From assembly GCA_015063985.1 (NCBI GenBank), contig SVTC01000001.1, forward strand, positions 62,001 to 126,000: a DNA stretch of 64,000 nucleotides. The letters run 5' to 3'. Both the position numbers and the translations under genes were made by a program. Positions 16,064-25,375 of the stretch are shown piece by piece. Position 1 is the first letter of the stretch. Each line of letters starts with the position of its first letter. The stretch comes from Oscillospiraceae bacterium (GTDB lineage Bacteria > Bacillota > Clostridia > Oscillospirales > SIG627). Under the pieces are notes generated by a model. The model did no database searches, had not been told where the DNA came from, and worked only from the letters and a program-made list of their open reading frames with translations.

Positions 16064-16642
16064 TCAATAACAGTCGCCGTCAGGCTCGATCAACACCTTT
16101 AGCTTACGGCGGATCCTGCAGATCGCGTTATCTACGCTTTTTCGCGAGGTGTCAAGCTTTTGTGCTATCAGATCGTGGGAGACCCCCGTTAAAAACAGCT
16201 TCAATACCCGATTTTCATAGCTTGATAAATGGGAATCGATCTTGTTGAGAAGCTTCTGATAGCTTTCCTTTGATAACAACAGATTTTCCGGTTGGCTGTC
16301 TTCGCTGTCCGGGATATCGAGAGCCGTTTCGGGATCCTCGTAATCGTCCGTTGTTTTGTTATACGCCTTTAATGCGGAGAGTATGGATCGCTTGATGCAC
16401 AGATATGCAAAGGTGCTAAAGGAGCTCAGCCTGCTATCGTACATCATAACCGCCTTGTAAAGCCCGATCAGTCCCTCCTGAAAGAGATCTTCTCTGTCAT
16501 TTTGAGAAAAGCTGAAGGAGCCGAGAAGCTTATTTATCATTGGAGAATATTTCCCGGCAAGGGCGGCGAAGGCATCCTGATCCGAATGGGCGGCATTGCG
16601 CACCAAAAGCAGAAGTTCGCTGTCTGGGCAGTTTTTAATCAT
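16064..16642 (-). CDS. Sigma-70 family RNA polymerase sigma factor (SigH/Spo0H-like)
   Basis: 192 aa with region 2 (DREDLFQEGLIGLYKAVMMYD, then FSTFAYLCIKRSILSALK, the core-binding and -10 recognition part) and region 4 HTH (YENRVLKLFLTGVSHDLIAQKLDTSRKSVDNAICRIRRKLK, residues about 141-182). No region 1.1. Length and region 2 resemble SigH, which drives early sporulation and stationary-phase genes in Bacillus; an ECF-like role is the alternative. GGAG precedes the ATG. Its promoter contains an inverted repeat in the spacer. Confidence 0.88.
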   Translation of the reverse strand: MIKNCPDSELLLLVRNAAHSDQDAFAALAGKYSPMINKLLGSFSFSQNDREDLFQEGLIGLYKAVMMYDSRLSSFSTFAYLCIKRSILSALKAYNKTTDDYEDPETALDIPDSEDSQPENLLLSKESYQKLLNKIDSHLSSYENRVLKLFLTGVSHDLIAQKLDTSRKSVDNAICRIRRKLKVLIEPDGDCY

Positions 16643-16671
16643 ATCACAGTCTCCGACACTGATTCAAGTTG

Positions 16672-16700
16672 ATTATATCAGCGAAAACTGATAATGTCAA
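16672..16700 (-). promoter_or_regulatory. Sigma factor gene promoter with internal inverted repeat
   Basis: Minus strand TTGACA-N17-TATAAT, a full consensus. The spacer holds TATCAG-TTTTCG-CTGATA, a 6-bp inverted repeat that places a possible operator between the two boxes. Confidence 0.75.
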
Positions 16701-16777
16701 TAGTTTTGTTGAAAAAATTTATTATCTTTTTTACAAAATGTATAAAAAATCGATAAAATTCCAAAGATTTTACTTTT

Positions 16778-18211
16778 TTATGAGCGTTTGAGCAAATTGT
16801 GCTTAATATCCCAAAGCTTCTGTGAAAGGTCTACGTAATAGCGGTGGGGATTCTCAAAGCGCTTTACCTCGTCCCAAAGCAGATTTGTCTGATTGAGACA
16901 GCTTTCGCGGATGGAATCTATATCGGGGCTTTGGTATACGCATTCTCCGTCCTTGAAGATTGGAACCAAAAGCTCCTTGAGAGTGTAGTCTGTGAAGGTC
17001 TTTGTCTTCCAGGTGTTGATGGGATCGAAAATGGAAAGGGGCGCGGTGGGATCTATTACCTCGTCGTAGACGGTCAGAAGATCTGCCATTGCTTTTCCTG
17101 TCTCCTTGTCAAATATGCGGTAGAGCTTTTTGAAGTGGGGAGTGGTGATCTTACCCGGGTTCTCGCTTATCTTGATCTTGGGGATCACCTCGCCGTCCTT
17201 TTCCACTGCCACCAGCTTATATACTCCGCCGAAGACGGGCTCGGATTTTGCGGTTATAAGCCTTTCGCCTACGCCGAAGCTGTCTACCTCTGCGCCCTGA
17301 TGGATGATGTCGCGGATAATGTGCTCGTCAAGGGAGTTGGAAATGACGATCTTGCAGTTTTCAAGCCCTGCCTCGTTTAGCATTTTTCTTGCTTTTTTTG
17401 TGAGATACGAAATATCTCCCGAGTCGAGACGGATTCCGAAGGAGGTCTTGCCCTGAGGAATAAGAACGTTCTTGAAGGCCTTTATTGCGTTGGGGATACC
17501 GCTGGAAATAGTATCGTAGGTGTCGACCAGAAGGGTCGCATTGTCCGGATAGAGTTTGCAATAGGTCTCAAAGGCGGTGTACTCGTCGTCAAACATCTGC
17601 ACCCAGGAGTGTGCCATTGTTCCGGTGGCGGGGATGTGATAATCTCTGTCGCTCATTGTGCAGGCGGTGGCACTGCATCCGCCGATGTATGCGGCTCTTG
17701 CGCCGAGGATGGCGGCTTCGGGTCCCTGAGCTCTTCTTGAGCCGAACTCGGCAACGGGTCTGCCTTGAGCTGCTCTTACTATACGGTTTGCCTTTGTGGC
17801 GATCAGAGACTGATGGTTGAGAGTGAGAAGAATAAAGGTCTCGATAAACTGAGCCTCTATGGCGGGAGCCTTCACTATCATAATAGGCTCGCCCGGGAAG
17901 ATGGGCGTGCCCTCTTCAATTGCGTAGATATCACCTGTGAAGCGGAAGGTGGAAAGATACTCGAGAAATCTCTCGTCAAAGGTGTTTTTGCTTCTGAGGT
18001 ATTCGATGTCCTCCTCGGTGAAGGAAAGGTTTTTTATGTAGTCGATGACCTGCTCAAGGCCCGTGGCAATGGCATATCCGCCTCCGTCGGGAATGTTGCG
18101 GAAAAACACGTCGAAATATGCGATCTCATCCTTTTTTTCGGCGAGAAAATAACCGTTTGCCATTGTAAGCTCGTAGTAGTCGCAGAGCATTGTGTAGTTT
18201 GTGTGCTTCAT
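16778..18211 (-). CDS. pncB: Nicotinate phosphoribosyltransferase
   Basis: 477 aa; begins MKHTNYTMLCDYYELTMANGYF as in the family. It makes nicotinate mononucleotide from nicotinate and PRPP for NAD salvage. Visible blocks: EFGSRRAQGPEAA (residues about 155-167), GTMAHSWVQMF and the substrate-site segment GIRLDSGDISYLTKKAR. Length is typical of the Firmicute type. GAGGA precedes the ATG. It stands alone with its own promoter, divergent from the EIIC-like gene. Confidence 0.96.
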   Translation of the reverse strand: MKHTNYTMLCDYYELTMANGYFLAEKKDEIAYFDVFFRNIPDGGGYAIATGLEQVIDYIKNLSFTEEDIEYLRSKNTFDERFLEYLSTFRFTGDIYAIEEGTPIFPGEPIMIVKAPAIEAQFIETFILLTLNHQSLIATKANRIVRAAQGRPVAEFGSRRAQGPEAAILGARAAYIGGCSATACTMSDRDYHIPATGTMAHSWVQMFDDEYTAFETYCKLYPDNATLLVDTYDTISSGIPNAIKAFKNVLIPQGKTSFGIRLDSGDISYLTKKARKMLNEAGLENCKIVISNSLDEHIIRDIIHQGAEVDSFGVGERLITAKSEPVFGGVYKLVAVEKDGEVIPKIKISENPGKITTPHFKKLYRIFDKETGKAMADLLTVYDEVIDPTAPLSIFDPINTWKTKTFTDYTLKELLVPIFKDGECVYQSPDIDSIRESCLNQTNLLWDEVKRFENPHRYYVDLSQKLWDIKHNLLKRS

Positions 18212-18250
18212 AATATCGTCCTCTGAATAGAATAATTATGTATTTAGCAT

Positions 18251-18279
18251 ATTTTACCACTTTTTTGGGAAAAAGGCAA
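18251..18279 (-). promoter_or_regulatory. pncB promoter
   Basis: Minus strand TTGCCT-N17-TAAAAT, about 40 nt before the start. Confidence 0.65.
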
Positions 18280-18310
18280 TAGGCTTGAAGGCTTCGGTGG
18301 ATATATGATG

Positions 18311-18339
18311 TTGACTTTTTTTGTTTTGGGTGGTAGAAT
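18311..18339 (+). promoter_or_regulatory. Promoter of the EIIC-like gene
   Basis: TTGACT-N17-TAGAAT, 30 nt before the ATG. Confidence 0.65.
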
Positions 18340-18368
18340 TAGAAAAATTAAGGTAAAGGAGTCCCAGA

Positions 18369-19421
18369 ATGAAAGCTTTTCTTGAAAGGAAAAATATCCG
18401 TCCCTCCCTTAAGCTGTATTTTATCGATGCTATGGGGCAAATGGCTCTGGCGCTTTTTGCTACTTTGCTTATGGGAACGATCTTTTCCACGCTGTATACC
18501 TACACCTCCTTTGAGTTTTTCAAAACCGTCTCGTCCTATGCTCAGGGAGCTACGGGTGCGGTTTTGGGCATTGCTGTGGCAAATGCCCTTAAGGCTCCGC
18601 CCCTTGTTCTTTGCTCTGTTGGTGCCGCCTCTCTGGCAGGCTATCAGATCAGTGCCGTATTTATGATAAACGGTGTTGAAAAGACTGTAAGTGCAGGTCC
18701 TGCCGGGGCGTTTTTGTGCGCTATAGTAGCCGCGGAGCTGGGAAAGGCAGTGTTTAAGGAAACAAAAATAGATATAATAGTAACTCCAACCGTGGCGATC
18801 TGCTCGGGTGTTGCCTTCGGACTTTTGGTGTGCCCCGCAATAGCTTGGCTGATGTACTGGCTGGGGAGCTTTATAAATACCGCTACTGTGATGCAGCCCA
18901 TTCTTATGGGGGCGATAGTATCCGTGGTGGTGGGAATAGTGCTTACTCTTCCCATAAGCTCCGCCGCTCTTTGTGCCATGATCGGTATTTCCGGAATTGC
19001 GGGAGGTGCCGCAGCGGCGGGCTGTTGTGCTCAGATGGTGGGATTTGCCGTCATCAGCTTTAGCGAGAACCGTTGGGGAGGCCTTGTGGCGCAAGGCTTG
19101 GGAACAAGTATGCTGCAGATGGGCAACATCACCAAAAAGCCGATCATATGGCTTCCGGTCACCTTGACAAGCGCGATCACGGGAGCGCTCAGCGCGGCAG
19201 TGTTCGGCTTGGAGTGTACAGGTGTCAGCGCCGGTATGGGAACCTGCGGTCTCGTGGGACCCTTGGGAGTGATCTCCGCCACCGCTGATAAGGGTTGGAT
19301 ATTCTGGCTGGGATTCGTTCTTTGTCTTTTTGTGCTTCCCGCGATATTGAGTAGTATTTTTGCGTCGATAATGAAAAAAACGGGCTGGATAAAAAAAGGC
19401 GATATGAAGCTGGAGCTTTGA
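18369..19421 (+). CDS. PTS EIIC-type membrane protein (orphan, no EIIA/EIIB)
   Basis: 350 aa, about ten hydrophobic segments, many Gly/Ala-rich (for example GISGIAGGAAAAGCCAQMV). It resembles the PTS_EIIC_2 family of standalone Firmicute proteins. The N-terminus (KAFLERKNIRPSLKLYFIDAMGQMALALFATLLMGTIF, written here in outline only as residues 3-40) is typical. EIIC proteins move sugars during phosphorylation, but no EIIA or EIIB partner is nearby, so PTS function is uncertain. AAAGGAG precedes the ATG and a terminator follows. Confidence 0.78.
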   Translation: MKAFLERKNIRPSLKLYFIDAMGQMALALFATLLMGTIFSTLYTYTSFEFFKTVSSYAQGATGAVLGIAVANALKAPPLVLCSVGAASLAGYQISAVFMINGVEKTVSAGPAGAFLCAIVAAELGKAVFKETKIDIIVTPTVAICSGVAFGLLVCPAIAWLMYWLGSFINTATVMQPILMGAIVSVVVGIVLTLPISSAALCAMIGISGIAGGAAAAGCCAQMVGFAVISFSENRWGGLVAQGLGTSMLQMGNITKKPIIWLPVTLTSAITGALSAAVFGLECTGVSAGMGTCGLVGPLGVISATADKGWIFWLGFVLCLFVLPAILSSIFASIMKKTGWIKKGDMKLEL

Positions 19422-19435
19422 GCTATTGACATAAG

Positions 19436-19466
19436 GAACGGCGAGTGAGAGCTTGCCGTTCTTTTG
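19436..19466 (+). terminator. Terminator of the EIIC-like gene
   Basis: Stem GAACGGC/GCCGTTC followed by a T-rich run. Confidence 0.8.
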
Positions 19467-19512
19467 TTTTTTGGAGAGGGAAGATGATATACGTATTGTT
19501 TACAAAAAATGT

Positions 19513-19541
19513 TTGCTTTTTTTACGGCTCCGTGGTATAAT
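19513..19541 (+). promoter_or_regulatory. Promoter of the phosphodiester glycosidase operon
   Basis: TTGCTT-N17-TATAAT, 37 nt before the TTG start; it probably serves the genes through tex. Confidence 0.7.
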
Positions 19542-19578
19542 ATAAGATAGATTAATTTTATGCAGGGAGTGCGTTTTT

Positions 19579-20646
19579 TTGAATTTCGGATCTGTTTTTA
19601 AAAATGTATGTCAAAAAGCTTCGACAGTTACAAAAAGCAAGGTCTTTAAATACGTATACAGAACTTTTATTTTCATTTTAAGCTTTGCTCTTGTTGCGGG
19701 AGCGGCGGCATACGGAGTATGCGCGGTGATTATGCTGGGGCCCAGTCCTTCTGCGAGAAATATGCTTGTTGCAACTGCTATGGAGACATCTGCCGCAAGG
19801 TTCTTACCTTATCTTTTTCTGAGTCCCGAGAAGGTGCAGAGCATAGTTGATGACAGTGCGGTCAAAGAAGACCCCGACGCTGAGGTTAAGACTGACGAAA
19901 TAGAGATCCCTCCCATAGATGATCCTTCTGCGGAGGATGAGTGGGCGGACTATCCCGACGGAATCAGAATAGAGAACGTCAAGGGGCCTACCTATAATGC
20001 TTACGTAATGATAATACGGGACCCCTCGAGAGTTTACGTTGCGACCTCCAGTAATTTTACCAAGGTGGGAACACCGGGAAAGGTCATTATGGACGTATAT
20101 GAGAGAGAGGGGGCGGTTGCGGCGCTTAACGGCGGCGGCTTCCACGATGCCAACGGAATGGGCAACGGTGATACTCCTACGGGACTTACCTTCTCCAAGG
20201 GTAAGATGCTTTGGGGAAGCGAGACTTATGCTGATGGCGGTGTTGTGGGCTTCAACAAGGACAACGTGCTCCTGGTGGGAAGATACAGCGGTGCCAAGGC
20301 CTATAAAAGCAATATGCGTGACTGTGTTAATTTCGGTCCTGTTCTGATAATGAACGGCAAGCCTATGAATGCCAGCAGCTCCTCGGGAAGCCTTAACCCC
20401 AGATCCGGAATAGGCCAGAGAGCTGACGGTGCGGTTCTGTTCTTGGTAATTGAGGGCAGAATAGCCACAAGCTTGGGCGGAACCTATAACGATATGATAG
20501 AGATCTTTATGAACTACGGCGCTGTCAATGCCTGCAATCTTGACGGCGGCTCATCCACAAGTCTTATTTATAACGGAGAGCAGATCAATCAGAGCGCTTC
20601 CTTGTACGGCGCAAGAAGACTGCCCACCTTCTTTATGGTCAAGTAA
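19579..20646 (+). CDS. Membrane-anchored phosphodiester glycosidase (NAGPA/DUF2233 family)
   Basis: 355 aa from a TTG start at 19579 (AGGGAG about 8 nt upstream); later ATGs would remove the membrane anchor. One N-terminal helix (about residues 28-55), an acidic linker, then the NAGPA domain from about 135: AALNGGGFHDANG, GPVLIMNGKP, NPRSGIGQRADGAVLFLVIEG and CNLDGGSSTSLIYNG are family hallmarks. The family includes the uncovering enzyme that removes GlcNAc from phosphodiesters and bacterial enzymes acting on wall or capsule phosphodiesters. Active site faces outside. First gene of a long plus-strand run. Confidence 0.88.
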   Translation: MNFGSVFKNVCQKASTVTKSKVFKYVYRTFIFILSFALVAGAAAYGVCAVIMLGPSPSARNMLVATAMETSAARFLPYLFLSPEKVQSIVDDSAVKEDPDAEVKTDEIEIPPIDDPSAEDEWADYPDGIRIENVKGPTYNAYVMIIRDPSRVYVATSSNFTKVGTPGKVIMDVYEREGAVAALNGGGFHDANGMGNGDTPTGLTFSKGKMLWGSETYADGGVVGFNKDNVLLVGRYSGAKAYKSNMRDCVNFGPVLIMNGKPMNASSSSGSLNPRSGIGQRADGAVLFLVIEGRIATSLGGTYNDMIEIFMNYGAVNACNLDGGSSTSLIYNGEQINQSASLYGARRLPTFFMVK

Positions 20647-20661
20647 TAACCAGGAGTCAAG

Positions 20662-21762
20662 ATGAAAGCAAGATCAAGAACCTTTCCGGTCTTTTACAAG
20701 GTCCTTATAGCCCTTGCGGTGACGGGAGCCCTCCTTGCCGGAGTTATATTGAACGTGTTGTGGGATTTTTTGTACAGCTATGAAAAATACCTGCCCAAGT
20801 ACGTTGCTCAAGGCTTTTTTGAGGAATATTTTTGTTGCGATGATTACAAAAAGCTTTATTCTTTGGGATGTGTCAGCACGGGAGTGTTTGACGGGGAGGA
20901 GCAATTTGATTCTTATATGAAATCTCTTGTCGGAACAAGAGAACTGAACTTCTATGAGATGACCATGGGCAATCCCGAGCAAAAGGTATTTCTTATCCAG
21001 GCAAATAAGACCGCCGAGGGTCAGAAAAGTGTGGATATAGGCACTCTTTATCTGAAAAAGACCGGCGAAAAGGCCTCCTGGGGGCAGGATCGCTGGGAAT
21101 ACGATAGCTTTGTGATGGAAGAATTGAATACTCGGAGTGTAACTGTAAAAACCTTAAGCACAAGTACGCTTTATCTTAACGGGATTATGGTTCCCGAAAG
21201 CTACGTTACACAGAAGGATATTCTTACTCCTTCCTGCGAGTATATGCCCGAGGGTGTAACGGGTATGACCTACAAGGTCTACACGGTGGACGGACTTATC
21301 TGTGCCCCCGAGGTAAGCCTTGTGACAAAGGATATGAAAAACTCAACTGCTTATTATGACAGCAAGGAAGAAATATACACCGAGACCACTGTATATAACG
21401 ATGAGCTTGCCGACATATACAGTCAGTTTGCCATAGAGACGGTGCAGACTGTTCAGCGCTATCAGACCAACGACACCTCATTGAGAAACGTGAGAGATTA
21501 CGTTGATGATTCGTCAAATTACTATAAATACCTGAAAAATCTTGATACACGTTGGTATGCCGATCATATAGCTCACGAGTATTCCGATGAGGCTGTTGCG
21601 GAGTTCTATGCATATTCGGACGAGGTGTTCTCCTGCAGATACGTTGGCACTCAGATCATTACCAGAACAAAGAAGGACATAAGATATTTCGACCTTGACT
21701 GTACCTTGTATTTCAAGCTTACAGATGGCGAATTCATGTGCTATAATATTATTTTTAACTGA
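20662..21762 (+). CDS. Membrane-anchored protein of unknown function
   Basis: 366 aa with one N-terminal membrane helix (about residues 10-33, after a basic KARSR start) and a large extracellular domain rich in Tyr and Thr. No motif recognised. It starts 15 nt after the phosphodiester glycosidase gene behind CAGGAG, so the two extracellular proteins are co-expressed and may work together. The end shows a beta-strand pattern (YFDLDCTLYFKLTDGEF) as in small NTF2-like or lipoprotein domains, but I do not assign it. Confidence 0.7.
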   Translation: MKARSRTFPVFYKVLIALAVTGALLAGVILNVLWDFLYSYEKYLPKYVAQGFFEEYFCCDDYKKLYSLGCVSTGVFDGEEQFDSYMKSLVGTRELNFYEMTMGNPEQKVFLIQANKTAEGQKSVDIGTLYLKKTGEKASWGQDRWEYDSFVMEELNTRSVTVKTLSTSTLYLNGIMVPESYVTQKDILTPSCEYMPEGVTGMTYKVYTVDGLICAPEVSLVTKDMKNSTAYYDSKEEIYTETTVYNDELADIYSQFAIETVQTVQRYQTNDTSLRNVRDYVDDSSNYYKYLKNLDTRWYADHIAHEYSDEAVAEFYAYSDEVFSCRYVGTQIITRTKKDIRYFDLDCTLYFKLTDGEFMCYNIIFN

Positions 21763-21775
21763 TTTAGGATAAACT

Positions 21776-22423
21776 ATGGAAACTACTTTTATCGCCGTAA
21801 GACACGGACAGAGCATGGCAAATCATAATAAGGTTTTTGCGGGCAGCAGAGAATATCCTCTTACCGCATTGGGGGAGGCTCAGGCGAGAGAGACCGCAGA
21901 ATACATAAAAGACAGCTTTTCCGTTGATCTTGTGGTAACGAGCCCTCTTTCCAGAGCTCGCCGAACGGGACAGATCATCGCCGAGGCGGTAGGAGCGCCC
22001 ACTATTGTTGAGGACGGACTCATCGAGATAGACGCGGGGGAATGGGAGATGGTTCCATGGGCGGAGCTTCCGAGGCTTTTTCCCGAGGATCGAAGGGTCT
22101 GGGTCGAGGACATCGGAAGGTGTCGCTGTACCGGAGGCGAAAGCGTTGCCGAGGTTTATGACAGGGTGGTAAAGGCTCTTAAGAGGCTGGATGAGCTCTA
22201 CCGCGGAAAAACGGTCGTTCTTGCTTGTCACTATATTCCCGTAAGGAGTATGTGGTGCTGGGCAAGCGGCTTTGCCGCAGAGGATATGGCGGCGTGCAGC
22301 CACGCTCCCGAAAATGCTTCGGTAACGGTTATAAAGCTCAAGAACGGTATTCCCGAAGCCGTGGAATACAGCATCAGCAAGCATCTTGTTGATGCCGGAC
22401 TTATGCCGACGCGGATAAAGTGA
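21776..22423 (+). CDS. Histidine phosphatase family protein (copy 1)
   Basis: 215 aa, with the phosphohistidine motif VRHGQSMANHN (RHG, His13), SPLSRARRTG around 61-70, the acid Glu region EIDAGEWE near 84, and second catalytic His in ACHYIPVRS near 155. Members are phosphoglycerate mutase-like phosphatases, including alpha-ribazole and broad-specificity sugar phosphatases. Its C-terminal His is followed by Tyr rather than the usual Gly/Ala. Followed 17 nt later by a paralogue. Confidence 0.9.
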   Translation: METTFIAVRHGQSMANHNKVFAGSREYPLTALGEAQARETAEYIKDSFSVDLVVTSPLSRARRTGQIIAEAVGAPTIVEDGLIEIDAGEWEMVPWAELPRLFPEDRRVWVEDIGRCRCTGGESVAEVYDRVVKALKRLDELYRGKTVVLACHYIPVRSMWCWASGFAAEDMAACSHAPENASVTVIKLKNGIPEAVEYSISKHLVDAGLMPTRIK

Positions 22424-22440
22424 TCGGAAAAGAGGATATA

Positions 22441-23082
22441 ATGACAAGATTTTTGTTTATAAGACACGGACAGAGCCTTGCAAATTCAAAGGGTGTATAT
22501 GCAGGTCAAGTGGATTATCCGCTCACCGAGCTTGGAAGAGCTCAGGCAAGAGCCGCGGCACGGTATATAAAGGAGAATTATAAGCTTGCGGCGGTGATCG
22601 CAAGCGATCTTTCCAGAGCAAGGGATACGGGGCTTGAGGTTGCGAGGGCTTGCTCGGTGCCGTTGAAGGAAAATCGGGCCTTCAGAGAGCTTGACGTTGG
22701 AAAATGGGCGGGACTTGAATATGATGTTGCCCGCGAAAGATATGCCGATAACTTTAAGATATGGCTTGAGGATATAGGAAATTACCGTGCGCCCGAGGGT
22801 GAAAGCACCCGAGAGGTGTACGAGAGAGTGAAAAAAGCCTTGACGGCTCTTGCCGAGGAATATCCCGACAGTACCGTTGCAGTTGCTTGCCACGCGACGC
22901 CCGTTATAGTGTTTCAGGCACTGTGTATGGGATACGGTCCCGATAGAATAAGAGAGCTTACTTGGGCGCCCAATGCATCGGTGACCGTGGGTGATTATGA
23001 GGACGGCCGCTTTACAAAGGTAGAATTCGGAATCAACAGTTATCTTGACGGGGAATACTTCATTCCTGCCGAGTCTTTTTGA
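22441..23082 (+). CDS. Histidine phosphatase family protein (copy 2)
   Basis: 213 aa from the ATG at 22441 (AAGAGG upstream). RHGQSLANSKG motif (His10), SDLSRARDTG, ELDVGKWAG and ACHATPV are all present, so it looks active. It is clearly paralogous to the preceding gene (same lengths and blocks), a tandem duplication. Substrate unknown. tex follows after 12 nt. Confidence 0.9.
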   Translation: MTRFLFIRHGQSLANSKGVYAGQVDYPLTELGRAQARAAARYIKENYKLAAVIASDLSRARDTGLEVARACSVPLKENRAFRELDVGKWAGLEYDVARERYADNFKIWLEDIGNYRAPEGESTREVYERVKKALTALAEEYPDSTVAVACHATPVIVFQALCMGYGPDRIRELTWAPNASVTVGDYEDGRFTKVEFGINSYLDGEYFIPAESF

Positions 23083-23094
23083 GAAAGGAAAAAT

Positions 23095-25239
23095 ATGGAC
23101 ATTATTCAAAAATTAAGCGAGGAATTTAAGGTAAAGCCTCAGCAGATACAAAACACCGTGGATCTTCTTGACGACGGAAAGACCGTTCCCTTTATTGCGC
23201 GATACAGAAAAGAGCTTACCGGAAGCCTTGACGATCAGATACTCAGAGAGATCTCCGACCGACTTGAGTATTTAAGAAACCTTGAAAAGAGAAAGGAAGA
23301 GGTCATTTCCTCCATAGAGTCTCAGGGCAAGCTGACAGAGGAGCTTACAAAGGCCATAACCGATGCGGTGACCTTGGTTGAGGTGGAGGATCTGTACCGC
23401 CCCTACAAGCAAAAGAAGAAGACCCGCGCTTTTGTTGCCCGTGAGAGGGGGCTTGAGCCTCTCAGTGAAATAATAATAGCGCAGGATAGCAATACCGATC
23501 CGGTAAAGGAGGCGGAGGCCTTTATCACAGAGGAGGTCTGCGATGCCGAAAGTGCCATTGCGGGAGCCTGCGATATTATAGCGGAAAACGTTTCCGACGA
23601 CGCCGCATTGCGTAAGGAGCTTCGCAGCCTTTTGTTCAACCAGGGAATGATCTCCTCCGTTGCCGCAAGCGAGGAGGCGGATCAGGTCTATAAGAATTAT
23701 TTTGAATATACTGAGCCTCTCAAAAAGGTCACGGGACACAGAGTGCTGGCTCTTAATCGCGGAGAAAAGGAGGAGCAGCTTAAGGTCGAGGTGGTGCTTG
23801 GCAACGGTGCAGGCGAAAAGACCGTATGTGATAAGTACGTTGTAAACCAAAGCCCTTGCGGTCTGCTGGTGAAGGCTGCCTGCGAGGATTCCTACAAGCG
23901 TCTTATATTCCCTTCGGTGGAAAGAGAGATAAGAGCTGAGCTTACGGATACCGCATCGGAGGGCGCAATAAAGCTCTTCGGGGAAAACTTAAAGCAGCTC
24001 CTTATGCAGCCCCCCATTAAGGATACTGTCACACTGGGGCTTGATCCCGCTTACAGGACGGGCTGTAAGATCGCGGTGGTTGATGATACCGGTAAGGTTT
24101 TGGAAACGACCGTGGTTTATCCCACTCCTCCGCAGAACAAGACTGTCGAGGCGGCGGCAAAGCTTAAAAAGCTTATTGATAAGTATAACGTAACCACCAT
24201 CGCCATCGGAAACGGCACCGCATCCAGAGAGAGCGAGGCTTTCGTTGCCGATCTTGTAAAGGATTACGGCGGCAAGGTGGGATATATGGTTGTAAGCGAA
24301 GCAGGTGCGTCCGTTTACAGTGCATCAAAGCTTGCTGCAGAGGAATTTCCGGAGTTTGACGTCAGCTTAAGAAGTGCGGTGAGCATTGCACGCCGCTTGC
24401 AGGACCCCTTGGCTGAGCTTGTTAAGATCGAGCCCAAGGCGATAGGAGTGGGTCAGTATCAGCACGATATGCCTCCCGCAAGGCTTTCGGGAGCGTTGGG
24501 CGGAGTGGTAGAGGATTGCGTTAACAGTGTAGGAGTGGATCTTAACACTGCAAGCGTTTCTCTTTTGAGCTACGTTTCCGGTATAAACTCCGCAATAGCA
24601 AAGAATATCGTAAGCTACAGAGAGGAAAACGGAGCCTTCAAGGAGAGAAAGCAGCTTCTTAAGGTGGCTAAGCTCGGTCCTAAGGCATTTGAACAGTGTG
24701 CGGGCTTTTTAAGGATCCCCGGAGCTGAAAATCCTCTGGATAATACGGGAGTTCATCCCGAAAGCTACGAGGGAGTTAAAAAGCTTCTTGCAAACCTTAA
24801 GATGACTGCCGAGGATTTTGCTCAGGGCTTGGGACCCGTTGCTCAGCTCAGACTGGAAAGAATGGATTGGGACAAGATAAGCCGCGACGTCGGAGTGGGC
24901 GTGCCTACTCTTAAGGATATAGTTGCAGAGCTTAAAAAGCCGGGGCGAGATCCCAGAAGCGAGCTTCCCCCTCCCTTGCTCAGAAGCGCGGAGGTCATGG
25001 AGCTTAAGGACCTTAAAGAGGGAATGGAGCTTGTGGGCACGGTCAGAAACGTTATAGATTTCGGTTGCTTTGTGGATATCGGAGTTCACGTGGACGGCTT
25101 GGTGCACATATCTCAGCTTTCCGACAGATTTGTCAAGCATCCTTTGGACGTTGTCAGCGTCGGTCAGACGGTTAACGTAAGGGTTATTGAGGTCGACACC
25201 AAGAGAAACCGCATTTCTCTTACGATGAAAAAGAAATAA
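23095..25239 (+). CDS. tex: Tex family transcription accessory protein
   Basis: 714 aa, full length for Tex. N-terminal helical domain with the signature VPFIARYRKELTG (residues about 31-43) and YRPYK, a YqgF/RNase H-like domain (GLDPAYRTGCKIAVVD), helix-hairpin-helix repeats (VGVDLNTASVSLLSYVSG), and a C-terminal S1 RNA-binding domain (GTVRNVIDFGCFVDIGVHVDG). Tex binds nucleic acids and affects transcription, stress tolerance and toxin expression in several bacteria. Good ribosome site. Followed by a terminator. Confidence 0.96.
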   Translation: MDIIQKLSEEFKVKPQQIQNTVDLLDDGKTVPFIARYRKELTGSLDDQILREISDRLEYLRNLEKRKEEVISSIESQGKLTEELTKAITDAVTLVEVEDLYRPYKQKKKTRAFVARERGLEPLSEIIIAQDSNTDPVKEAEAFITEEVCDAESAIAGACDIIAENVSDDAALRKELRSLLFNQGMISSVAASEEADQVYKNYFEYTEPLKKVTGHRVLALNRGEKEEQLKVEVVLGNGAGEKTVCDKYVVNQSPCGLLVKAACEDSYKRLIFPSVEREIRAELTDTASEGAIKLFGENLKQLLMQPPIKDTVTLGLDPAYRTGCKIAVVDDTGKVLETTVVYPTPPQNKTVEAAAKLKKLIDKYNVTTIAIGNGTASRESEAFVADLVKDYGGKVGYMVVSEAGASVYSASKLAAEEFPEFDVSLRSAVSIARRLQDPLAELVKIEPKAIGVGQYQHDMPPARLSGALGGVVEDCVNSVGVDLNTASVSLLSYVSGINSAIAKNIVSYREENGAFKERKQLLKVAKLGPKAFEQCAGFLRIPGAENPLDNTGVHPESYEGVKKLLANLKMTAEDFAQGLGPVAQLRLERMDWDKISRDVGVGVPTLKDIVAELKKPGRDPRSELPPPLLRSAEVMELKDLKEGMELVGTVRNVIDFGCFVDIGVHVDGLVHISQLSDRFVKHPLDVVSVGQTVNVRVIEVDTKRNRISLTMKKK

Positions 25240-25246
25240 GTATTTT

Positions 25247-25276
25247 GATCGGGCGAGGTGTTCGCCCGATCTTTTT
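25247..25276 (+). terminator. Terminator after tex
   Basis: 10-bp stem GATCGGGCGA/TCGCCCGATC with T5. Confidence 0.85.
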
Positions 25277-25320
25277 GTGAAACATTGGGACAGATTTTTA
25301 AAAAGCTGTCTCTTTTGGAC

Positions 25321-25349
25321 TTGTATTATTTTTAAAACAGTGCTATTAT
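25321..25349 (+). promoter_or_regulatory. Promoter of the AraC regulator gene
   Basis: TTGTAT-N17-TATTAT, 26 nt before the start. Confidence 0.5.
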
Positions 25350-25375
25350 TTTGGACAGTAAAAGAGGTGAGCTTG

